From Massilia sp. W12 (lineage in GTDB: Bacteria > Pseudomonadota > Gammaproteobacteria > Burkholderiales > Burkholderiaceae_D): DNA of 64,000 bases. The position numbers and the translations under genes were made by a program. Below, piece by piece: positions 44,554 through 55,980 of the stretch (position 1 is the stretch's first letter; the number at the start of each line of letters is the position of its first letter). Under the pieces are notes generated by a model. The model saw only the letters and a program-made list of their open reading frames with translations. It ran no database searches and was not told the origin of the DNA. Location of the stretch: positions 1,736,001 to 1,800,000 of the forward strand of contig NZ_CP147776.1 in the NCBI RefSeq assembly GCF_037300705.1, in the 5' to 3' direction.

Positions 44554-45114
44554 ATGGCCTTGGCAGATATCAAGAAAAGTACTGAACAAAAAATGAATAA
44601 GTCGATCGAGACGCTCAAGGCCAATCTGGCCAAGGTGCGCACCGGTCGCGCCCACCCTGGCATTCTTGACAGTGTGATGGTGGATTATTACGGCAATCCG
44701 ACGCCGATCAATCAAGTCGCCAATCTGACCCTGATCGACGCCCGCACCATCGGTGTGCAGCCGTGGGAAAAGAAAATGCTGGGCGCGATTGAAAAAGCGA
44801 TCCGCGATTCGGATCTGGGCTTGAATCCGGCCAGCTTTGGCGAAATGATCCGCGTGCCGACCCCGCCTTTGACCGAAGAGCGGCGCAAGGAAATGGTGAA
44901 ATTGGCCAAGGGCGAAGGCGAGGACGCCAAAATTGCCGTGCGCAATGTGCGCCGCGACGCCAATGAAGCGCTGAAAAAGCTGCTCAAAGACAAGGCTTGC
45001 ACCGAAGACGAAGAGCGCCGCACCCAGGAAGAAATCCAGAAACTGACGGATAAATTCGTCGCCGAAATCGATAAAACGGTAGCGGAAAAGGAAAAGGAAG
45101 TGATGACGGTTTGA
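44554..45114 (+). CDS. frr: Ribosome recycling factor
   Basis: Splits post-termination ribosomes together with EF-G. It has 186 residues, the normal length. [20 protein letters not shown] opens the long coiled domain [21 protein letters not shown] and [20 protein letters not shown] are family signatures. AGGAGGG before the ATG supports the start; the frame continues upstream without a ribosome site. It is followed by a terminator. Confidence 0.98.
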   Translation: MALADIKKSTEQKMNKSIETLKANLAKVRTGRAHPGILDSVMVDYYGNPTPINQVANLTLIDARTIGVQPWEKKMLGAIEKAIRDSDLGLNPASFGEMIRVPTPPLTEERRKEMVKLAKGEGEDAKIAVRNVRRDANEALKKLLKDKACTEDEERRTQEEIQKLTDKFVAEIDKTVAEKEKEVMTV

Positions 45115-45151
45115 GGTCATCGCGCGCCGCCGTGCAGGCGGCCCGTGTCAG

Positions 45152-45180
45152 CGGCAGGCCGGCCCGGCTTGCCGTTTTTT
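45152..45180 (+). terminator. Intrinsic terminator after frr
   Basis: CGGCAGGCC, loop GGCCC, GGCTTGCCG (one G-T pair), followed by six T. Confidence 0.88.
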
Positions 45181-45259
45181 CCTGGTTTTCGGGCAGCCCG
45201 GGCCGCTGGCGGCAAGCGGTGTGCAAATGCGCCGGGCAGTCTTTGGATAGATTTTTCAC

Positions 45260-46024
45260 ATGATATTTACCAGTTCGACGAAGGCGATTCCTGCTGTCAG
45301 TAAAGTGCCGCGCCATATCGCCATCATCATGGATGGCAATGGGCGCTGGGCCACCAAGCGCTTTATGCCGCGCGTGGCCGGCCATGTCAAAGGCGTGGAT
45401 GCGGTGCGCGGCATCGTTGAAGCCTGCGTCGAACGCGGCGTCGAATACCTGACCCTGTTTGCCTTCAGCTCGGAAAACTGGCGCCGTCCGCAGGATGAGG
45501 TTTCACTCTTGATGAAGCTGTTTGTCACCGCGCTTGAGCGTGAGGTGGCAAAGATGCACGCCAACAATATCCGCTTGCGGGTGGTGGGCGATTTGAGCCG
45601 TTTTGAGCCGCGTTTGCAGGAATTGATTGCGCAGGCCGAGCGTAAAACCGCCAACAATACCCGCTTGACCGTCACCGTCTGCGCCAACTATGGCGGGCGC
45701 TGGGACATTATGCAGGCCATGGGCAAATTGCTGGCGCAAGGGATGCCGCCGCCCGCAGCCGGCCCTTTGCCTTTCTCGGAAGAGCAGCTGGCCGAACATC
45801 TGGCCCTGTCTTTTGCGCCGGAGCCGGATTTATTCATTCGCACCGGCGGCGAGCAGCGCGTTTCAAATTTTCTGTTGTGGCAGCTTGCATACACCGAATT
45901 TTATTTCTGCGACACCTTCTGGCCGGATTTTGATGGCGCCGCCCTCGATCTGGCGATTGCTTCCTACCAAGAGCGCGAACGGCGTTTTGGCCGCACCAGC
46001 GCGCAACTCGAACAAGGTGAGTAA
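45260..46024 (+). CDS. uppS: Undecaprenyl diphosphate synthase
   Basis: Cis-prenyltransferase that builds the C55 carrier for peptidoglycan and O-antigen. It has 254 residues. [16 protein letters not shown] carries the catalytic Asp and the diphosphate-binding residues; [13 protein letters not shown] and [19 protein letters not shown] are the other UPP synthase signatures. Three bases separate its stop from cdsA, so it leads the operon uppS-cdsA-dxr-rseP. The ribosome site before the ATG is weak. Confidence 0.97.
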   Translation: MIFTSSTKAIPAVSKVPRHIAIIMDGNGRWATKRFMPRVAGHVKGVDAVRGIVEACVERGVEYLTLFAFSSENWRRPQDEVSLLMKLFVTALEREVAKMHANNIRLRVVGDLSRFEPRLQELIAQAERKTANNTRLTVTVCANYGGRWDIMQAMGKLLAQGMPPPAAGPLPFSEEQLAEHLALSFAPEPDLFIRTGGEQRVSNFLLWQLAYTEFYFCDTFWPDFDGAALDLAIASYQERERRFGRTSAQLEQGE

Positions 46025-46027
46025 AGC

Positions 46028-46885
46028 ATGTTAGGCACACGCATTCTGACAGCCATTGTTTTGCTGGCGCTGATTTTGCCGGCGCTGTTTTCCGGCTACT
46101 ATGCGGCGTTTGCGCTGCTGGCCTTTGTGTTTTACGCCGCTGCGATCTGGGAAAGCCAGCGTCTGTTTTTCAGCCCGCGCCCCAAATTGCAAATCGGCAT
46201 CTGGTGTTTTGCCTATGCGCTGGTGCTGGGCATTCCACAGCCCGCCGGTGAGAAATTCGGCGGCGTCTCGATTTTATTCGCGCTGGCTTGCGGCATCTGG
46301 GCCTTGCGCCTGAGTCCCAAATTGAATCTGGGCTTGCCGCCCGCCGATTCCCTGGCCAACCGTCTGCTCTCCAATATCTATAATCTGAGTCTGCTGTGCT
46401 GCTTTATCGCCCTGGCGTATCTGCAACAGCGCTCGCCGGTGTATCTGGTCTCAGCCATGGCGCTGGTGTGGGTGGCGGATATCGGCGCTTATTTTTCCGG
46501 GCGCACTTTTGGCCGGCGCAAGCTGGCGCCTTCGATTTCGCCGGGCAAATCCTGGGAAGGGGCGATTGGCGGCGCGCTGATGGTGCTGGCGCTTTCCAGC
46601 GCTGTGGTGTTGGCGGCCCCGTCCTATCCGTGGATGCATGACACTTTCGTGGTGTATCTGCAGGCGCGCTGGGGCTGGCTGGCCTTGATTCCGGCTTTGC
46701 TCTTGATTTGCGCCGCGTCGGTGGTGGGGGATTTGTTTGAATCCATGTTGAAACGCCGCGCTGAGATGAAAGACTCCAGCAATTTGCTGCCGGGACATGG
46801 CGGGGTGTTAGACAGAATCGACGCCTTGATCCCGGTCTTGCCGCTGGTCGGCCTGTTTGATTTCATGTTGAGGCAGCCGGCATGA
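46028..46885 (+). CDS. cdsA: Phosphatidate cytidylyltransferase
   Basis: Makes CDP-diacylglycerol from phosphatidate and CTP, the branch point of phospholipid synthesis. It is a 285-residue integral membrane enzyme with about eight helices. The C-terminal signature is complete: [20 protein letters not shown] then [15 protein letters not shown], containing the metal-binding Asp residues. It overlaps the dxr start by ATGA. Confidence 0.96.
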   Translation: MLGTRILTAIVLLALILPALFSGYYAAFALLAFVFYAAAIWESQRLFFSPRPKLQIGIWCFAYALVLGIPQPAGEKFGGVSILFALACGIWALRLSPKLNLGLPPADSLANRLLSNIYNLSLLCCFIALAYLQQRSPVYLVSAMALVWVADIGAYFSGRTFGRRKLAPSISPGKSWEGAIGGALMVLALSSAVVLAAPSYPWMHDTFVVYLQARWGWLALIPALLLICAASVVGDLFESMLKRRAEMKDSSNLLPGHGGVLDRIDALIPVLPLVGLFDFMLRQPA

Positions 46886-48063
46886 AGCAGCGGATTACCA
46901 TTTTAGGGGCCACCGGCTCAATCGGCATGTCCACCCTGGACGTGATTGCGCGCCACCCTGAACAATATGAAGTGTTTGCCTTGAGCGCGCACAGCCGTGT
47001 GGCGGAATTGGGCGATTTGTGCCTGCAATTTGCGCCGGCTTTCGCGGTGGTCGATACGGCGCAACAGGCGCAGGATTTGCAGGCCCGTTTGCGTGCGGCG
47101 GATTGCCGCACCGAAGTGCTGTACGGCGCGCCGCAGCTCGAAGCGGTGGCCGCCAGCAGCCAGACTGATTGCGTGATGGCGGCGATTGTCGGCGCGGCCG
47201 GCCTGGCCCCGGCGCTGGCGGCGGCGCGCGCCGGCAAAAAGATTTTATTGGCGAATAAGGAAGCGCTGGTGATGTCGGGCCGCATCTTTATCGATGCAGT
47301 GGCCGCCGGCGGCGCGACCCTGTTGCCGATTGATTCCGAGCACAATGCGATTTTCCAATGCCTGCCGGGCGATTTTGCCCACAGCGCGCCGGCGCGCGCC
47401 GGCGTGGCCAAAATTTTGCTGACCGCTTCCGGCGGGCCGTTCCGCACCCGGGCGCTGGAGAGTCTGGCCGCAGTCACGCCGGAAGAAGCGGTGGCGCATC
47501 CGAATTGGGTCATGGGGCGCAAGATTTCGGTCGATTCCGCCACCATGATGAATAAGGGCCTGGAAGTGATCGAGGCGCACTGGCTGTTTGCTGCGCCGCC
47601 CGAACAAATCGAGGTCGTGATTCATCCGCAAAGCGTGATTCATTCCATGGTCTCGTATGTGGATGGCTCGGTATTGGCGCAGATGGGCAACCCTGATATG
47701 CGCACCCCGATTGCGCACGCGCTGGCCTGGCCGCACCGTATCGTTTCCGGCGTGGCGCCGCTCGATCTGGCGGCGGTGGCGCGGCTGGATTTTGAAGCCC
47801 CTGATTTCACCCGCTTCCCCTGTTTGAAACTGGCGTATGAGGCTTTGCATGCCGGCGGTACGGCGGCGGCGATTTTAAACGCCGCCAATGAAGTCGCAGT
47901 CGAAGCGTTTTTGGCGCGCCGCATCGGTTTTCGTCAAATCGACGCCGTGCTGCAAGCTGTGTTGGCGCAAGTGGCGCATGCGCCGGTGGCGGATCTGGAT
48001 CATTTGCTGCAACAAGACGCTGCTGCGCGTCGCGCCGCCGCTGCCTATATCGCGGCGCATTAA
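46882..48063 (+). CDS. dxr: 1-Deoxy-D-xylulose 5-phosphate reductoisomerase
   Basis: Second step of the MEP isoprenoid pathway, converting DXP to MEP with NADPH. It has 393 residues. [18 protein letters not shown] is the NADPH site, [12 protein letters not shown] and [15 protein letters not shown] hold the metal and substrate residues, and [10 protein letters not shown] and [15 protein letters not shown] follow. It feeds the isoprenoid precursors used by UppS two genes upstream. Also called ispC. Confidence 0.97.
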   Translation: MKQRITILGATGSIGMSTLDVIARHPEQYEVFALSAHSRVAELGDLCLQFAPAFAVVDTAQQAQDLQARLRAADCRTEVLYGAPQLEAVAASSQTDCVMAAIVGAAGLAPALAAARAGKKILLANKEALVMSGRIFIDAVAAGGATLLPIDSEHNAIFQCLPGDFAHSAPARAGVAKILLTASGGPFRTRALESLAAVTPEEAVAHPNWVMGRKISVDSATMMNKGLEVIEAHWLFAAPPEQIEVVIHPQSVIHSMVSYVDGSVLAQMGNPDMRTPIAHALAWPHRIVSGVAPLDLAAVARLDFEAPDFTRFPCLKLAYEALHAGGTAAAILNAANEVAVEAFLARRIGFRQIDAVLQAVLAQVAHAPVADLDHLLQQDAAARRAAAAYIAAH

Positions 48064-48078
48064 ACCCGGGGCGCGCAA

Positions 48079-49461
48079 ATGCAATCCCTGCAAACCGGCC
48101 TGTTTTATCTGCTGGCCTTTATTTTTGCCTTTTCGCTGCTGGTGCTGTTCCATGAATTGGGACATTATCTGGCCGCGCGCGCCTGCGGGGTCAAAGTATT
48201 GCGCTTTTCGCTGGGTATGGGACGGGTGCTGTTTGCGCGCAAACTGGGGGCCGATCAAACCGAATGGGCGCTCTCGCAATGGCCGCTGGGCGGTTATGTC
48301 AAATTACTGGATGCGCGCGACCCGGAGCAGCAAATTTTGCCGCAAGACGCCGGGCGTGAATTCACCGCCAAGCCGGTGGGCAGCCGCATGTTTATTTTAG
48401 CCGCCGGCCCGGCCGCCAGTTTTTTGCTGGCGATTTTACTGTTCTGGTTTTTGAATCTGGTCGGCACGCAGGAGCCGGGCACGCTGTTGCGCCAGGTGGC
48501 CCCGAATACGGCGGCGGCGCAGGCCGGATTAGAGGGCGGCGAGCGGGTCTTGCGCGTCGATGATCAGGACGTGCGCAGCTGGAGCGCGTTGCGCAAGCAA
48601 ATCATGCTCGCGGTCTTAGAGCGCAAGCTGATTGTGCTGGAGGTGGCCAGGCTTGGGGTGGATGGCTTGCCGCTGGATGCGCGCCGGGTGCAGCTCGATC
48701 CGGGGGCGATTTCCGCCGCTGATCTGGAGCAGGGCGATTTTATGAGCAAGCTGGGCCTGGAAATGGCGCGCAAGCCGGCGCGCTTAGATACGGTCGAGCC
48801 GGGCGGGGCAGGGGCCAAAGCCGGCTTGCAAAGCGGTGACGTGGTGCTGCAAGTCGATGCCCAGCCTGTGCCGGATGGCATGCGCCTGGTGCAATTGGTG
48901 CGCAATGCGCCGGGCCGCGAATTGCTGTTGCAGGTGCAGCGCGGCGGCCAGACGCTGGAAGTGCGCGCCACGCCGGTAGCGCAAACCGATGCCAAAGGTA
49001 GCAGTATTGGCCGCTTGCAAATCGGGCTTGATCCGGCCCCGCGCGATATGCAGCTGCTGCGCTACGGCCTGTTTGAAGGTTTATACCTGGCCTGCGCCGA
49101 GACTTGGGACATGAGCATCATGTCCCTGAAGATGCTGGGCAAGATGCTTACCGGCCAGCTGTCATGGCGCAATCTGACCGGGCCGATCACGATTGCCGAC
49201 TATGCGGGACAAACCGCAAGCATCAGCTGGCAAGCGTATTTGCACTTTATCGGCTTTATCAGTTTGAGTGTGGGTGTGATGAATTTGCTCCCGGTTCCGA
49301 TGCTGGATGGGGGGTATTTGCTGTATTATTCGCTGGAGCTTTTGCGTGGCAGACCTTTGCCGGAAAACATCATCGAATTTGCTCAGCGTGCAGGCTTTTG
49401 CATACTGATAGGCATGATGTTTTTAGCACTGATCAACGATGTGGCGCGTCACCTGGCATGA
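48079..49461 (+). CDS. rseP: Site-2 intramembrane metalloprotease RseP
   Basis: Cleaves anti-sigma-E (RseA) and remnant signal peptides inside the inner membrane. It has 460 residues. The zinc motif HELGH is in LVLFHELGHYLAARACGVK, and the second ligand motif in NLLPVPMLDGGYLLYY. Two PDZ domains lie between (GLEGGERVLRVDDQDV and GLQSGDVVLQVDAQPV). Four membrane segments are visible. It lies upstream of bamA, tying envelope stress proteolysis to outer-membrane assembly in one run of genes. Confidence 0.96.
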   Translation: MQSLQTGLFYLLAFIFAFSLLVLFHELGHYLAARACGVKVLRFSLGMGRVLFARKLGADQTEWALSQWPLGGYVKLLDARDPEQQILPQDAGREFTAKPVGSRMFILAAGPAASFLLAILLFWFLNLVGTQEPGTLLRQVAPNTAAAQAGLEGGERVLRVDDQDVRSWSALRKQIMLAVLERKLIVLEVARLGVDGLPLDARRVQLDPGAISAADLEQGDFMSKLGLEMARKPARLDTVEPGGAGAKAGLQSGDVVLQVDAQPVPDGMRLVQLVRNAPGRELLLQVQRGGQTLEVRATPVAQTDAKGSSIGRLQIGLDPAPRDMQLLRYGLFEGLYLACAETWDMSIMSLKMLGKMLTGQLSWRNLTGPITIADYAGQTASISWQAYLHFIGFISLSVGVMNLLPVPMLDGGYLLYYSLELLRGRPLPENIIEFAQRAGFCILIGMMFLALINDVARHLA

Positions 49462-49537
49462 AGGGTTATGCCAGGATGGGAGCGCATTTGCATTCCGGCT
49501 GCGACAAACCGAACAATTTTTTTGCAAGTTTTAACCG

Positions 49538-51877
49538 ATGAAATTTTCTTTTCAGCGTTTCCCCGTGCTGCGTAAAAGCACGTTCGCTCTTGCAGCGCTT
49601 GCGCTTTGTCAGTCCGCTTTCGCGGTGCAACCCTTCACCGTGCGCGATATCCGCGTGGAAGGGATTCAGCGCACCGAAGCCGGCACCGTGTTCAGCTATC
49701 TGCCGCTGCGCGTTGGCGATGTGTTCAACGATGAAAAGAGCACAGCCGCGATCAAGGCCCTGTACGCCACCGGCTTTTTCAAAGATGTGCGCATTGAAGT
49801 CGAAGGCGACGTGCTGGTGGTCTTGCTCGATGAGCGCCCGGCGATTGCCGGCGTGGACTTCACCGGCATGAAAGAGTTTGAAAAAGACACCCTGACCAAG
49901 GCCCTGAAAGACATCGGCGTGGCCGAGTCGCGTATTTTCGATAAGGCTTCGGTCGATCGCGCGGAGCAGGAGTTAAAGCGGCAATACCTCTCGCGCGGCT
50001 TGTACGGTGTGAAAATCACCACCACCATCACGCCGCTGGAGCGCAATCGGGTCGATATCTCGTTTATCGTCGATGAAGGCGAAGCGGCGCGCATCCGGCA
50101 GATCAATTTCATCGGCAACAAGTCGTTTAAAGACAGCGAGTTGCGCGATCAGATTTCGCTCTCCACGCCGGGCTTGATGACCTGGTACAGCAAGGCCGAC
50201 CAGTATTCCAAGCAGAAACTGACCGCTGACATTGAAAGCCTGCGCTCTTTCTACCTCAATCGCGGTTATCTGGAAATGAATATCGAATCGACCCAGGTCT
50301 CGATTTCACCGGATAAAAAAGACATCTACATCACCATCAATCTGGCCGAAGGCGAGAAATACAATGTGGCCGGGGTGAATTTTGAAGGCGAGATGTTTGG
50401 CCGCGAAAGCGAGCTGCGCGCCTTGATGCGTCTCAAAGCCGGCGATGTGTTCTCCGGTGAAAAGCTGACTGAGAGCACGAAAGCGATTTCTGATCGTTTG
50501 GGCACGTTTGGCTATGCCTTCGCCAACGTCAACGCCAATCCGGATATCAACCGCGAGAAAAAGGAAGTCACCTTCACGGTGCAAGTCGATCCGGGCAAGC
50601 GCGTGTATGTGCGCCGCATCAATATCGGCGGCAACACCAAGACGCGCGATGAAGTGATCCGGCGCGAATTCCGCCAGTTTGAGTCGTCCTGGTATGACGG
50701 CAACAAGATCAAAGCCTCGCGCGACCGGGTGGATCGTCTGGGCTATTTCAAAGAAGTCAATATCGAAACCCCGGAAGTGCCGGGCACGCCTGACCAGGTC
50801 GATGTGAATTTGAGCGTGGTGGAACGTCCCACCGGCAACTTCCTGATCGGCGCCGGTTATTCGCAAGCGGATAAGCTCACGCTGTCAGGCTCGGTGCAGC
50901 AAGCCAACTTCGCCGGCAGCGGCAAGACGGTGGGGATTGATATCAACACCAGCAAAGCCAACCGCACGGTCAGCTTTTCGCAAACCGATCCGTATTGGAC
51001 GGATGACGGCGTGATCCGCAGCTACGATGTGTATCTGCGCACCACCAACCCGAATACCTCTTCGGTCGGTAATTACAAAATCAAGACCGCCGGCGGCAAG
51101 ATCAGCTTTGGTGTGCCGTTCTCGGAAGTTGATACTGTGTTCTTTGGCATCGGCTATGAGCGCAACCGGGTTGAGACCGATGAATCCAGCCCGCTGGTGT
51201 ATCAGAACTACACCGCCACCTTTGGCAATGTGTATATTGACGAATTCGGCTTCCGCCATGGTCTGGCGCGGGTGAATTCGGTGCCGCTGACTGCCGCCTG
51301 GCAGCGCGACAGCCGCGACAGCGCGCTGACGCCCTCGATTGGCCGTTATCAGCGCGCCAATCTCGAATTGGATTTTGTCGGCAACGTCAAATACTGGCGC
51401 GCCACCTATCAGCACCAGTATTACATGCCGCTGCCGCGCAAGATGACGCTGGCGATGAATGGCGAAATCGATTACGGGCGCGGTTTGCGCGGCAAGCCAT
51501 ATCCGGTGTTTAAAAACTTCTACGCCGGCGGCATCGGCTCGGTGCGCGGCTATGAAACCAGCACCCTCGGGCCGCGCGACGTGAATGGCGATGCAATCGG
51601 CGGCGCCGCCCGCATCTTCGGCAATCTTGAATTACAATTCCCCTTCCCTGGATCGGGCACAGACCGCAGCTTGCGCTGGTTTGCCTTCGTGGATGCCGGC
51701 AATGTGTTTGCCGAACGGGAAAAAATCCGCTTGCAGGATTTGCGCGCCTCGGCTGGTTTGGGCTTGAGCTGGATATCACCATTCGGCCCCTTGAAACTGA
51801 GCTATGGCAAACCGCTTAACGCCAAGCCGACAGACCGTTTACAACGCTTCCAATTCCAAATCGGCAGCGGTTTCTGA
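49538..51877 (+). CDS. bamA: Outer-membrane protein assembly factor BamA
   Basis: Central channel of the BAM complex that inserts beta-barrel proteins. It has 779 residues. The signal peptide ends in LCQSAFA. Five POTRA domains follow (about 24-430; the first begins FTVRDIRVEGIQRTEAGTVF). The 16-strand barrel carries the conserved lid motif VRGYETSTLGPRD and ends in the C-terminal Phe needed for assembly (QFQIGSGF). It lies 76 bases after rseP and 63 before skp. Confidence 0.97.
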   Translation: MKFSFQRFPVLRKSTFALAALALCQSAFAVQPFTVRDIRVEGIQRTEAGTVFSYLPLRVGDVFNDEKSTAAIKALYATGFFKDVRIEVEGDVLVVLLDERPAIAGVDFTGMKEFEKDTLTKALKDIGVAESRIFDKASVDRAEQELKRQYLSRGLYGVKITTTITPLERNRVDISFIVDEGEAARIRQINFIGNKSFKDSELRDQISLSTPGLMTWYSKADQYSKQKLTADIESLRSFYLNRGYLEMNIESTQVSISPDKKDIYITINLAEGEKYNVAGVNFEGEMFGRESELRALMRLKAGDVFSGEKLTESTKAISDRLGTFGYAFANVNANPDINREKKEVTFTVQVDPGKRVYVRRINIGGNTKTRDEVIRREFRQFESSWYDGNKIKASRDRVDRLGYFKEVNIETPEVPGTPDQVDVNLSVVERPTGNFLIGAGYSQADKLTLSGSVQQANFAGSGKTVGIDINTSKANRTVSFSQTDPYWTDDGVIRSYDVYLRTTNPNTSSVGNYKIKTAGGKISFGVPFSEVDTVFFGIGYERNRVETDESSPLVYQNYTATFGNVYIDEFGFRHGLARVNSVPLTAAWQRDSRDSALTPSIGRYQRANLELDFVGNVKYWRATYQHQYYMPLPRKMTLAMNGEIDYGRGLRGKPYPVFKNFYAGGIGSVRGYETSTLGPRDVNGDAIGGAARIFGNLELQFPFPGSGTDRSLRWFAFVDAGNVFAEREKIRLQDLRASAGLGLSWISPFGPLKLSYGKPLNAKPTDRLQRFQFQIGSGF

Positions 51878-51940
51878 TCACAAGCGGGCTTTCTGCACAG
51901 GCAGCGGCCCGCAGGCATTTCACATTTTCGGAGAATTAAG

Positions 51941-52483
51941 TTGAAGTCGCATAAACGTTCACGCATTGCTTCACTCAGCACAGCTTTGATCCGCCCGGCC
52001 AGCCTGGGCCTGTTGGCCCTGGCCAGCGCGTTTGTCACCCCGGCGGCGCTGGCGCAGGAATTGAAGATCGGCTTTGTACGCGCTGACCGCATCAGCGAAT
52101 CCGCCCCGGCCAAGGCCGCCATCGCCAAGCTGGAAAAAGAGTTTTCCCCGCGTGACAAAGAGCTGCAAGACATGGCCGCGCGCTTGAAAGTGATGTCTGA
52201 CAAGCTCGATAAAGACATGCCGGTGCTCTCAGAATCCGAGCGCGTGCGCCGTCAGCGTGAATTGGCTGATCTGGACAAGGAAATCCAGCGTAAAAACCGC
52301 GAATTCCGCGAAGATCTGGCGCAGCGCCGCAATGAGGAAATCGCCGCCGTGTCCGAGCGCGCCAATAAAGTGATCAAGCAGATTGCGGAAAAAGAAAAAT
52401 ATGATCTGATTCTGCAAGAAGCCGTGCATGCCGGCCCGCGTGTGGATATCACCGACAAGGTGTTGTCCATTCTGAACAAGTGA
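51941..52483 (+). CDS. skp: Periplasmic chaperone Skp/OmpH
   Basis: Holds unfolded outer-membrane proteins in the periplasm and delivers them to BamA, encoded just upstream. It has 180 residues. A rather long signal peptide (about 38 residues) ends ALAQ. The mature part begins LKIGFVRADRISESAPAKA and is a highly charged helical protein forming the tentacles. The start codon is TTG, supported by GGAGAA eight bases upstream. Confidence 0.93.
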   Translation: MKSHKRSRIASLSTALIRPASLGLLALASAFVTPAALAQELKIGFVRADRISESAPAKAAIAKLEKEFSPRDKELQDMAARLKVMSDKLDKDMPVLSESERVRRQRELADLDKEIQRKNREFREDLAQRRNEEIAAVSERANKVIKQIAEKEKYDLILQEAVHAGPRVDITDKVLSILNK

Positions 52484-53544
52484 TGCAGGCAGAACGTATG
52501 CGCGCCACCTTAGCGCAATTGGTGGCGCGCTTCGGCGGTGAATTGCATGGCGCGCCGGAACTGGAAGTGGCTGGCGTGGCGCCGCTGGAGTCAGCCGGGC
52601 CGGCGCAGATCAGTTTTTTATCCAATCCCCGATTCAAGCACAAGGCGGCCAGCTCGCAAGCCGCCGCCTTGATTGCGCCGCCGGCTATGCAGCAGGAATT
52701 GCAAGGCTATGGCGGGGCCTTGATCTTGCATCCGAATCCCTATCTGTATTACGCCTGGCTGTCGCAATATTTTGCGCCGCCCGCGCCGCTGCGCGCCGGC
52801 GTCGCCCCCAGCGCTGTGCTGGGGCAGGATGTGGAAATTGATCCGAGCGCGCAAATCGGGCCGCAAGTGGTGCTTGAAGACGGGGTGAAAATCGGCGCGC
52901 GGGTGCGGATTGACGCCGCCTGCGTGATCGGGGCCGGGGTTGAAATCGGCCCGGATACGCATATTTTTCCGCGCGTGGTGGTGTATGCCGGCTGTGTGAT
53001 CGGCGCGCGCTGCACCCTGCATGCCGGCAGCGTGATCGGGGCGGACGGCTTCGGCTTTGCCAATGACGCCGGAGCCTGGGTCAAAATCGCCCAGACCGGG
53101 CGGGTCGTGATCGGCGACGATGTGGACATCGGCGCCAATACCTGTATCGACCGCGGTGCACTGGATGACACCATCATCAGCAATGGCGTCAAGCTGGATA
53201 ATCAAATCCAGATCGGTCATAACTGTAAAATCGGCGCACATACCGCGATGGCCGGTTGCGTCGGCGTAGCCGGTTCCGCCGTGATTGGCAGCCATTGCAC
53301 CTTCGGCGGCGCGGCCATGGTGCTGGGACATCTGGAAATCGCCGACCGCGTGCATATTTCCTCCGGCAGCATGGTCACGCGCTCAATTCATGAGCCGGGC
53401 CAATATACCGGGCTGTACCCGCTGGCGAAAAACAGCGAATGGGAAAAAAGTGCGGCGGTGGTGCGCAATTTGGCGTCCTTACGTGAGAAAATCCGCGCGC
53501 TTGAAAAACAATTGAAGTCTCTCAACCCACAGAATCCATCATGA
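52483..53544 (+). CDS. lpxD: UDP-3-O-acylglucosamine N-acyltransferase LpxD
   Basis: Third step of lipid A synthesis: adds the N-linked hydroxyacyl chain from acyl-ACP. It is a 353-residue trimeric left-handed beta-helix. The N-terminal uridine-binding domain ([16 protein letters not shown]) is followed by hexapeptide repeats and the catalytic His in [17 protein letters not shown]. The ATG overlapping the skp stop (TGATG) suggests coupling; the ATG five codons later is an equally possible start. Its stop overlaps fabZ. Confidence 0.95.
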   Translation: MQAERMRATLAQLVARFGGELHGAPELEVAGVAPLESAGPAQISFLSNPRFKHKAASSQAAALIAPPAMQQELQGYGGALILHPNPYLYYAWLSQYFAPPAPLRAGVAPSAVLGQDVEIDPSAQIGPQVVLEDGVKIGARVRIDAACVIGAGVEIGPDTHIFPRVVVYAGCVIGARCTLHAGSVIGADGFGFANDAGAWVKIAQTGRVVIGDDVDIGANTCIDRGALDDTIISNGVKLDNQIQIGHNCKIGAHTAMAGCVGVAGSAVIGSHCTFGGAAMVLGHLEIADRVHISSGSMVTRSIHEPGQYTGLYPLAKNSEWEKSAAVVRNLASLREKIRALEKQLKSLNPQNPS

Positions 53545-54017
53545 ACAGTCTCGATATTCAGCAAATCAAAAAATTGTTGCCGCACCGCTATCCGATTCTG
53601 TTGGTTGACAGAGTGTTGGATATGGAGCCGGGCAAACGCATCACGGCCTTGAAAAACGTCTCGGCCAATGAAGAATTTTTCAATGGCCATTTCCCGCACA
53701 AGCCGGTAATGCCGGGCGTGCTGATGATTGAAGCGCTGGCGCAAACCGCTGCGCTGCTCTCCTTCGCATCAGCCAATATTTCCGCCGATGAAAATTCCGT
53801 TGTGTACTTTTTAGGGATTGACGGCGCGCGCTTTAAGCGCCCGGTAGTGCCTGGCGACCAGCTGAAAATGGATGTGGAAATTGTGCGCGTGGCGCGCGGC
53901 ATTTGGAAATACAAGGCGGTCGGTTCAGTGGACGGCCAGGTGGCGGTGGAAGCTGAATTGATGTGCACCATCAGAAGCGCAGACGATCCGAGCCAGAACG
54001 CGGCGGGGAATGCATGA
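53541..54017 (+). CDS. fabZ: 3-Hydroxyacyl-ACP dehydratase FabZ
   Basis: Dehydrates beta-hydroxyacyl-ACP in fatty acid elongation, competing with lipid A synthesis for the same substrate. It has 158 residues of the hot-dog fold. The opening [20 protein letters not shown] and catalytic [19 protein letters not shown] (His and Glu) are standard. ATGA overlaps join it to lpxD upstream and lpxA downstream. Confidence 0.97.
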   Translation: MNSLDIQQIKKLLPHRYPILLVDRVLDMEPGKRITALKNVSANEEFFNGHFPHKPVMPGVLMIEALAQTAALLSFASANISADENSVVYFLGIDGARFKRPVVPGDQLKMDVEIVRVARGIWKYKAVGSVDGQVAVEAELMCTIRSADDPSQNAAGNA

Positions 54018-54802
54018 CGCAGATCCATCCCACCGCACTGGTTGATCCGGCGGCTGAGCTGGGAGAGGGCGTGTCGATTGGCGCGTATTCCATCATCGGA
54101 CCGCATGTCAGCATCGGCGCCCACACCGAGGTTGGCCCGCATGTCGTGATTGAAGGCCACACCACGATTGGCCAGCACAACCGTTTTTTCCAGTTTTCCT
54201 CCATCGGCGCCGCGCCGCAGGACAAGAAATACAAGGGCGAACCGACCCGCCTGGAAATCGGCGACCGCAACACCGTGCGCGAATTTTGCACCTTCAATCT
54301 GGGCACGGTGCAAGATGGCGGCGTCACCCGTCTGGGCAATGACAACTGGGTGATGGCGTATGTTCATCTGGCGCATGACTGCCAGATCGGCAACAACATT
54401 ATCTTCGCCAACAATGCGCAATTGGCCGGCCATGTCGAAGTGGGCGACTGGGTGATTTTGGGTGGCTTCACCCACATCCATCAATTTTGCAAAATCGGCC
54501 CCCACGCCATGACCGGCATGGGCTCCTGCTTAACGCAGGACGTGCCGCCGTTTGTGGTGACTTCCGGCAATCCAGCCGCAGCGCATGGCATCAACAGCGA
54601 AGGTTTGAAGCGGCGCGGTTTTGCGCGCGAGCAAATCAGCGCGCTGCGCCAGGCGTATAAACTGATCTACAAATCCGGTTTGACGCGCGAACAGGCATTG
54701 CGCGCGCTGCAGGAACTGGCCGCGCAACAGGCCCACAGCCAGCAATGGATTGCCCTGGTGCATGATTTTTTGGAACGCTCGCAACGTGGCATCGTGCGCT
54801 GA
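54014..54802 (+). CDS. lpxA: UDP-GlcNAc O-acyltransferase LpxA
   Basis: First step of lipid A synthesis. It has 262 residues: a trimeric beta-helix of hexapeptide repeats starting [20 protein letters not shown], with the catalytic histidine in [12 protein letters not shown], then a helical C-terminal domain. The frame extends upstream into fabZ, but MTQIHPTA at the ATGA overlap is the family N-terminus. Confidence 0.97.
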   Translation: MTQIHPTALVDPAAELGEGVSIGAYSIIGPHVSIGAHTEVGPHVVIEGHTTIGQHNRFFQFSSIGAAPQDKKYKGEPTRLEIGDRNTVREFCTFNLGTVQDGGVTRLGNDNWVMAYVHLAHDCQIGNNIIFANNAQLAGHVEVGDWVILGGFTHIHQFCKIGPHAMTGMGSCLTQDVPPFVVTSGNPAAAHGINSEGLKRRGFAREQISALRQAYKLIYKSGLTREQALRALQELAAQQAHSQQWIALVHDFLERSQRGIVR

Positions 54803-54812
54803 CAGCCAGGCA

Positions 54813-55949
54813 TTGCAAATCGCCATGGTGGCGGGCGAGGCGTCCGGCGATTTGCTGGCCGCGCGCCTGTTAAGCGGCTTGCGTGTCGCCGCGCCGCAAG
54901 CCGTCACGCATGGCATTGGCGGGCCGAAAATGCAGGAACTCGGGTTTCGCAGCGACTTTCCGATGGAAAAGCTGTCAGTGCGCGGCCTGTTTGAAGTGCT
55001 GGCGCATTATCGCGAGATCAAAGGCATACAAAACGCCTTGCGCGCCCAGCTGCTGCAAGAAAAACCGGCCGTATTTATCGGCGTCGATGCGCCTGATTTC
55101 AATCTGGGGCTGGAAGCCGCCTTGCGCGCCGCCGGCATTCCCACCATGCACTATATCGGCCCCTCGATCTGGGCCTGGCGCGGCGGGCGCATCAAAAAAA
55201 TCAAACGTGCGGTCTCGCATATGCTGGTGGTGTTTCCTTTTGAGCCGGAAATCTATCAAGCCGCCGGCATCCCCGCCACCTATGTCGGGCATCCGCTGGC
55301 GCAAGTGATTGCCCTGGCCCCGGATCTGGCGGCGGCGCGCACCCGCCTGGGCTTGCACGCGGCGGCCCCGGTGCTCACCGTGTTGCCCGGCAGCCGCATG
55401 TCCGAACTCAAATACAATAGCGCCGCCTTCGTCGCCGCTGCGCATTTACTGGCCAAACGCGCGCCGGGCTTGCAAATCGTTTTGCCGCTGGTGTCCGCCG
55501 CGCATGCCGATTATCTGCGCGCACTGCTGGCCCAGGCCGGCGTATCGGCAGATGGCCTGCAGATTGTGATCGGCGGCTCATATGATGCGATGGCGGCAGC
55601 CGATGTGGTCTTGGTCGCCTCCGGCACCGCCACCCTCGAAGTGGCCTTGCACAAAAAGCCGATGGTGATTGCCTACAAAATGATGGCCGCCTCCTGGCAT
55701 ATCTTAAAACACATGGGATATCAACCCTGGATCGGCCTGCCGAATATCCTGGCGCGTGAATTCCTTGTGCCCGAACTGCTGCAGCACGCCGCCACCCCGC
55801 AAGCCCTGGCCGACGCCTTGAGCGCGCAATTGGCGCGCGACGCCGCCCCGCTGCAAAAGCGTTTTCTCGACATGCACCACAGCCTCTTGCGCGACAGCGC
55901 GCAGGAAGCCAGCCGTGCCGTGTTGCAAGTGATCAAGGCCGGCGCATAA
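54813..55949 (+). CDS. lpxB: Lipid A disaccharide synthase LpxB
   Basis: Joins two acylated glucosamine units to form the lipid A disaccharide. It has 378 residues with this start, against 382 in E. coli. [18 protein letters not shown] is the N-terminal signature; [28 protein letters not shown] and [10 protein letters not shown] are GT19 motifs. The start is uncertain: the conserved part has no ATG before it, so the TTG two codons before IAM is taken; a GTG inside lpxA at 54786 or the internal ATG at 54825 are alternatives. Confidence 0.93.
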   Translation: MQIAMVAGEASGDLLAARLLSGLRVAAPQAVTHGIGGPKMQELGFRSDFPMEKLSVRGLFEVLAHYREIKGIQNALRAQLLQEKPAVFIGVDAPDFNLGLEAALRAAGIPTMHYIGPSIWAWRGGRIKKIKRAVSHMLVVFPFEPEIYQAAGIPATYVGHPLAQVIALAPDLAAARTRLGLHAAAPVLTVLPGSRMSELKYNSAAFVAAAHLLAKRAPGLQIVLPLVSAAHADYLRALLAQAGVSADGLQIVIGGSYDAMAAADVVLVASGTATLEVALHKKPMVIAYKMMAASWHILKHMGYQPWIGLPNILAREFLVPELLQHAATPQALADALSAQLARDAAPLQKRFLDMHHSLLRDSAQEASRAVLQVIKAGA

Positions 55950-55980
55950 ACCCCGGCCACCTGACGATGGTAAAAGCATT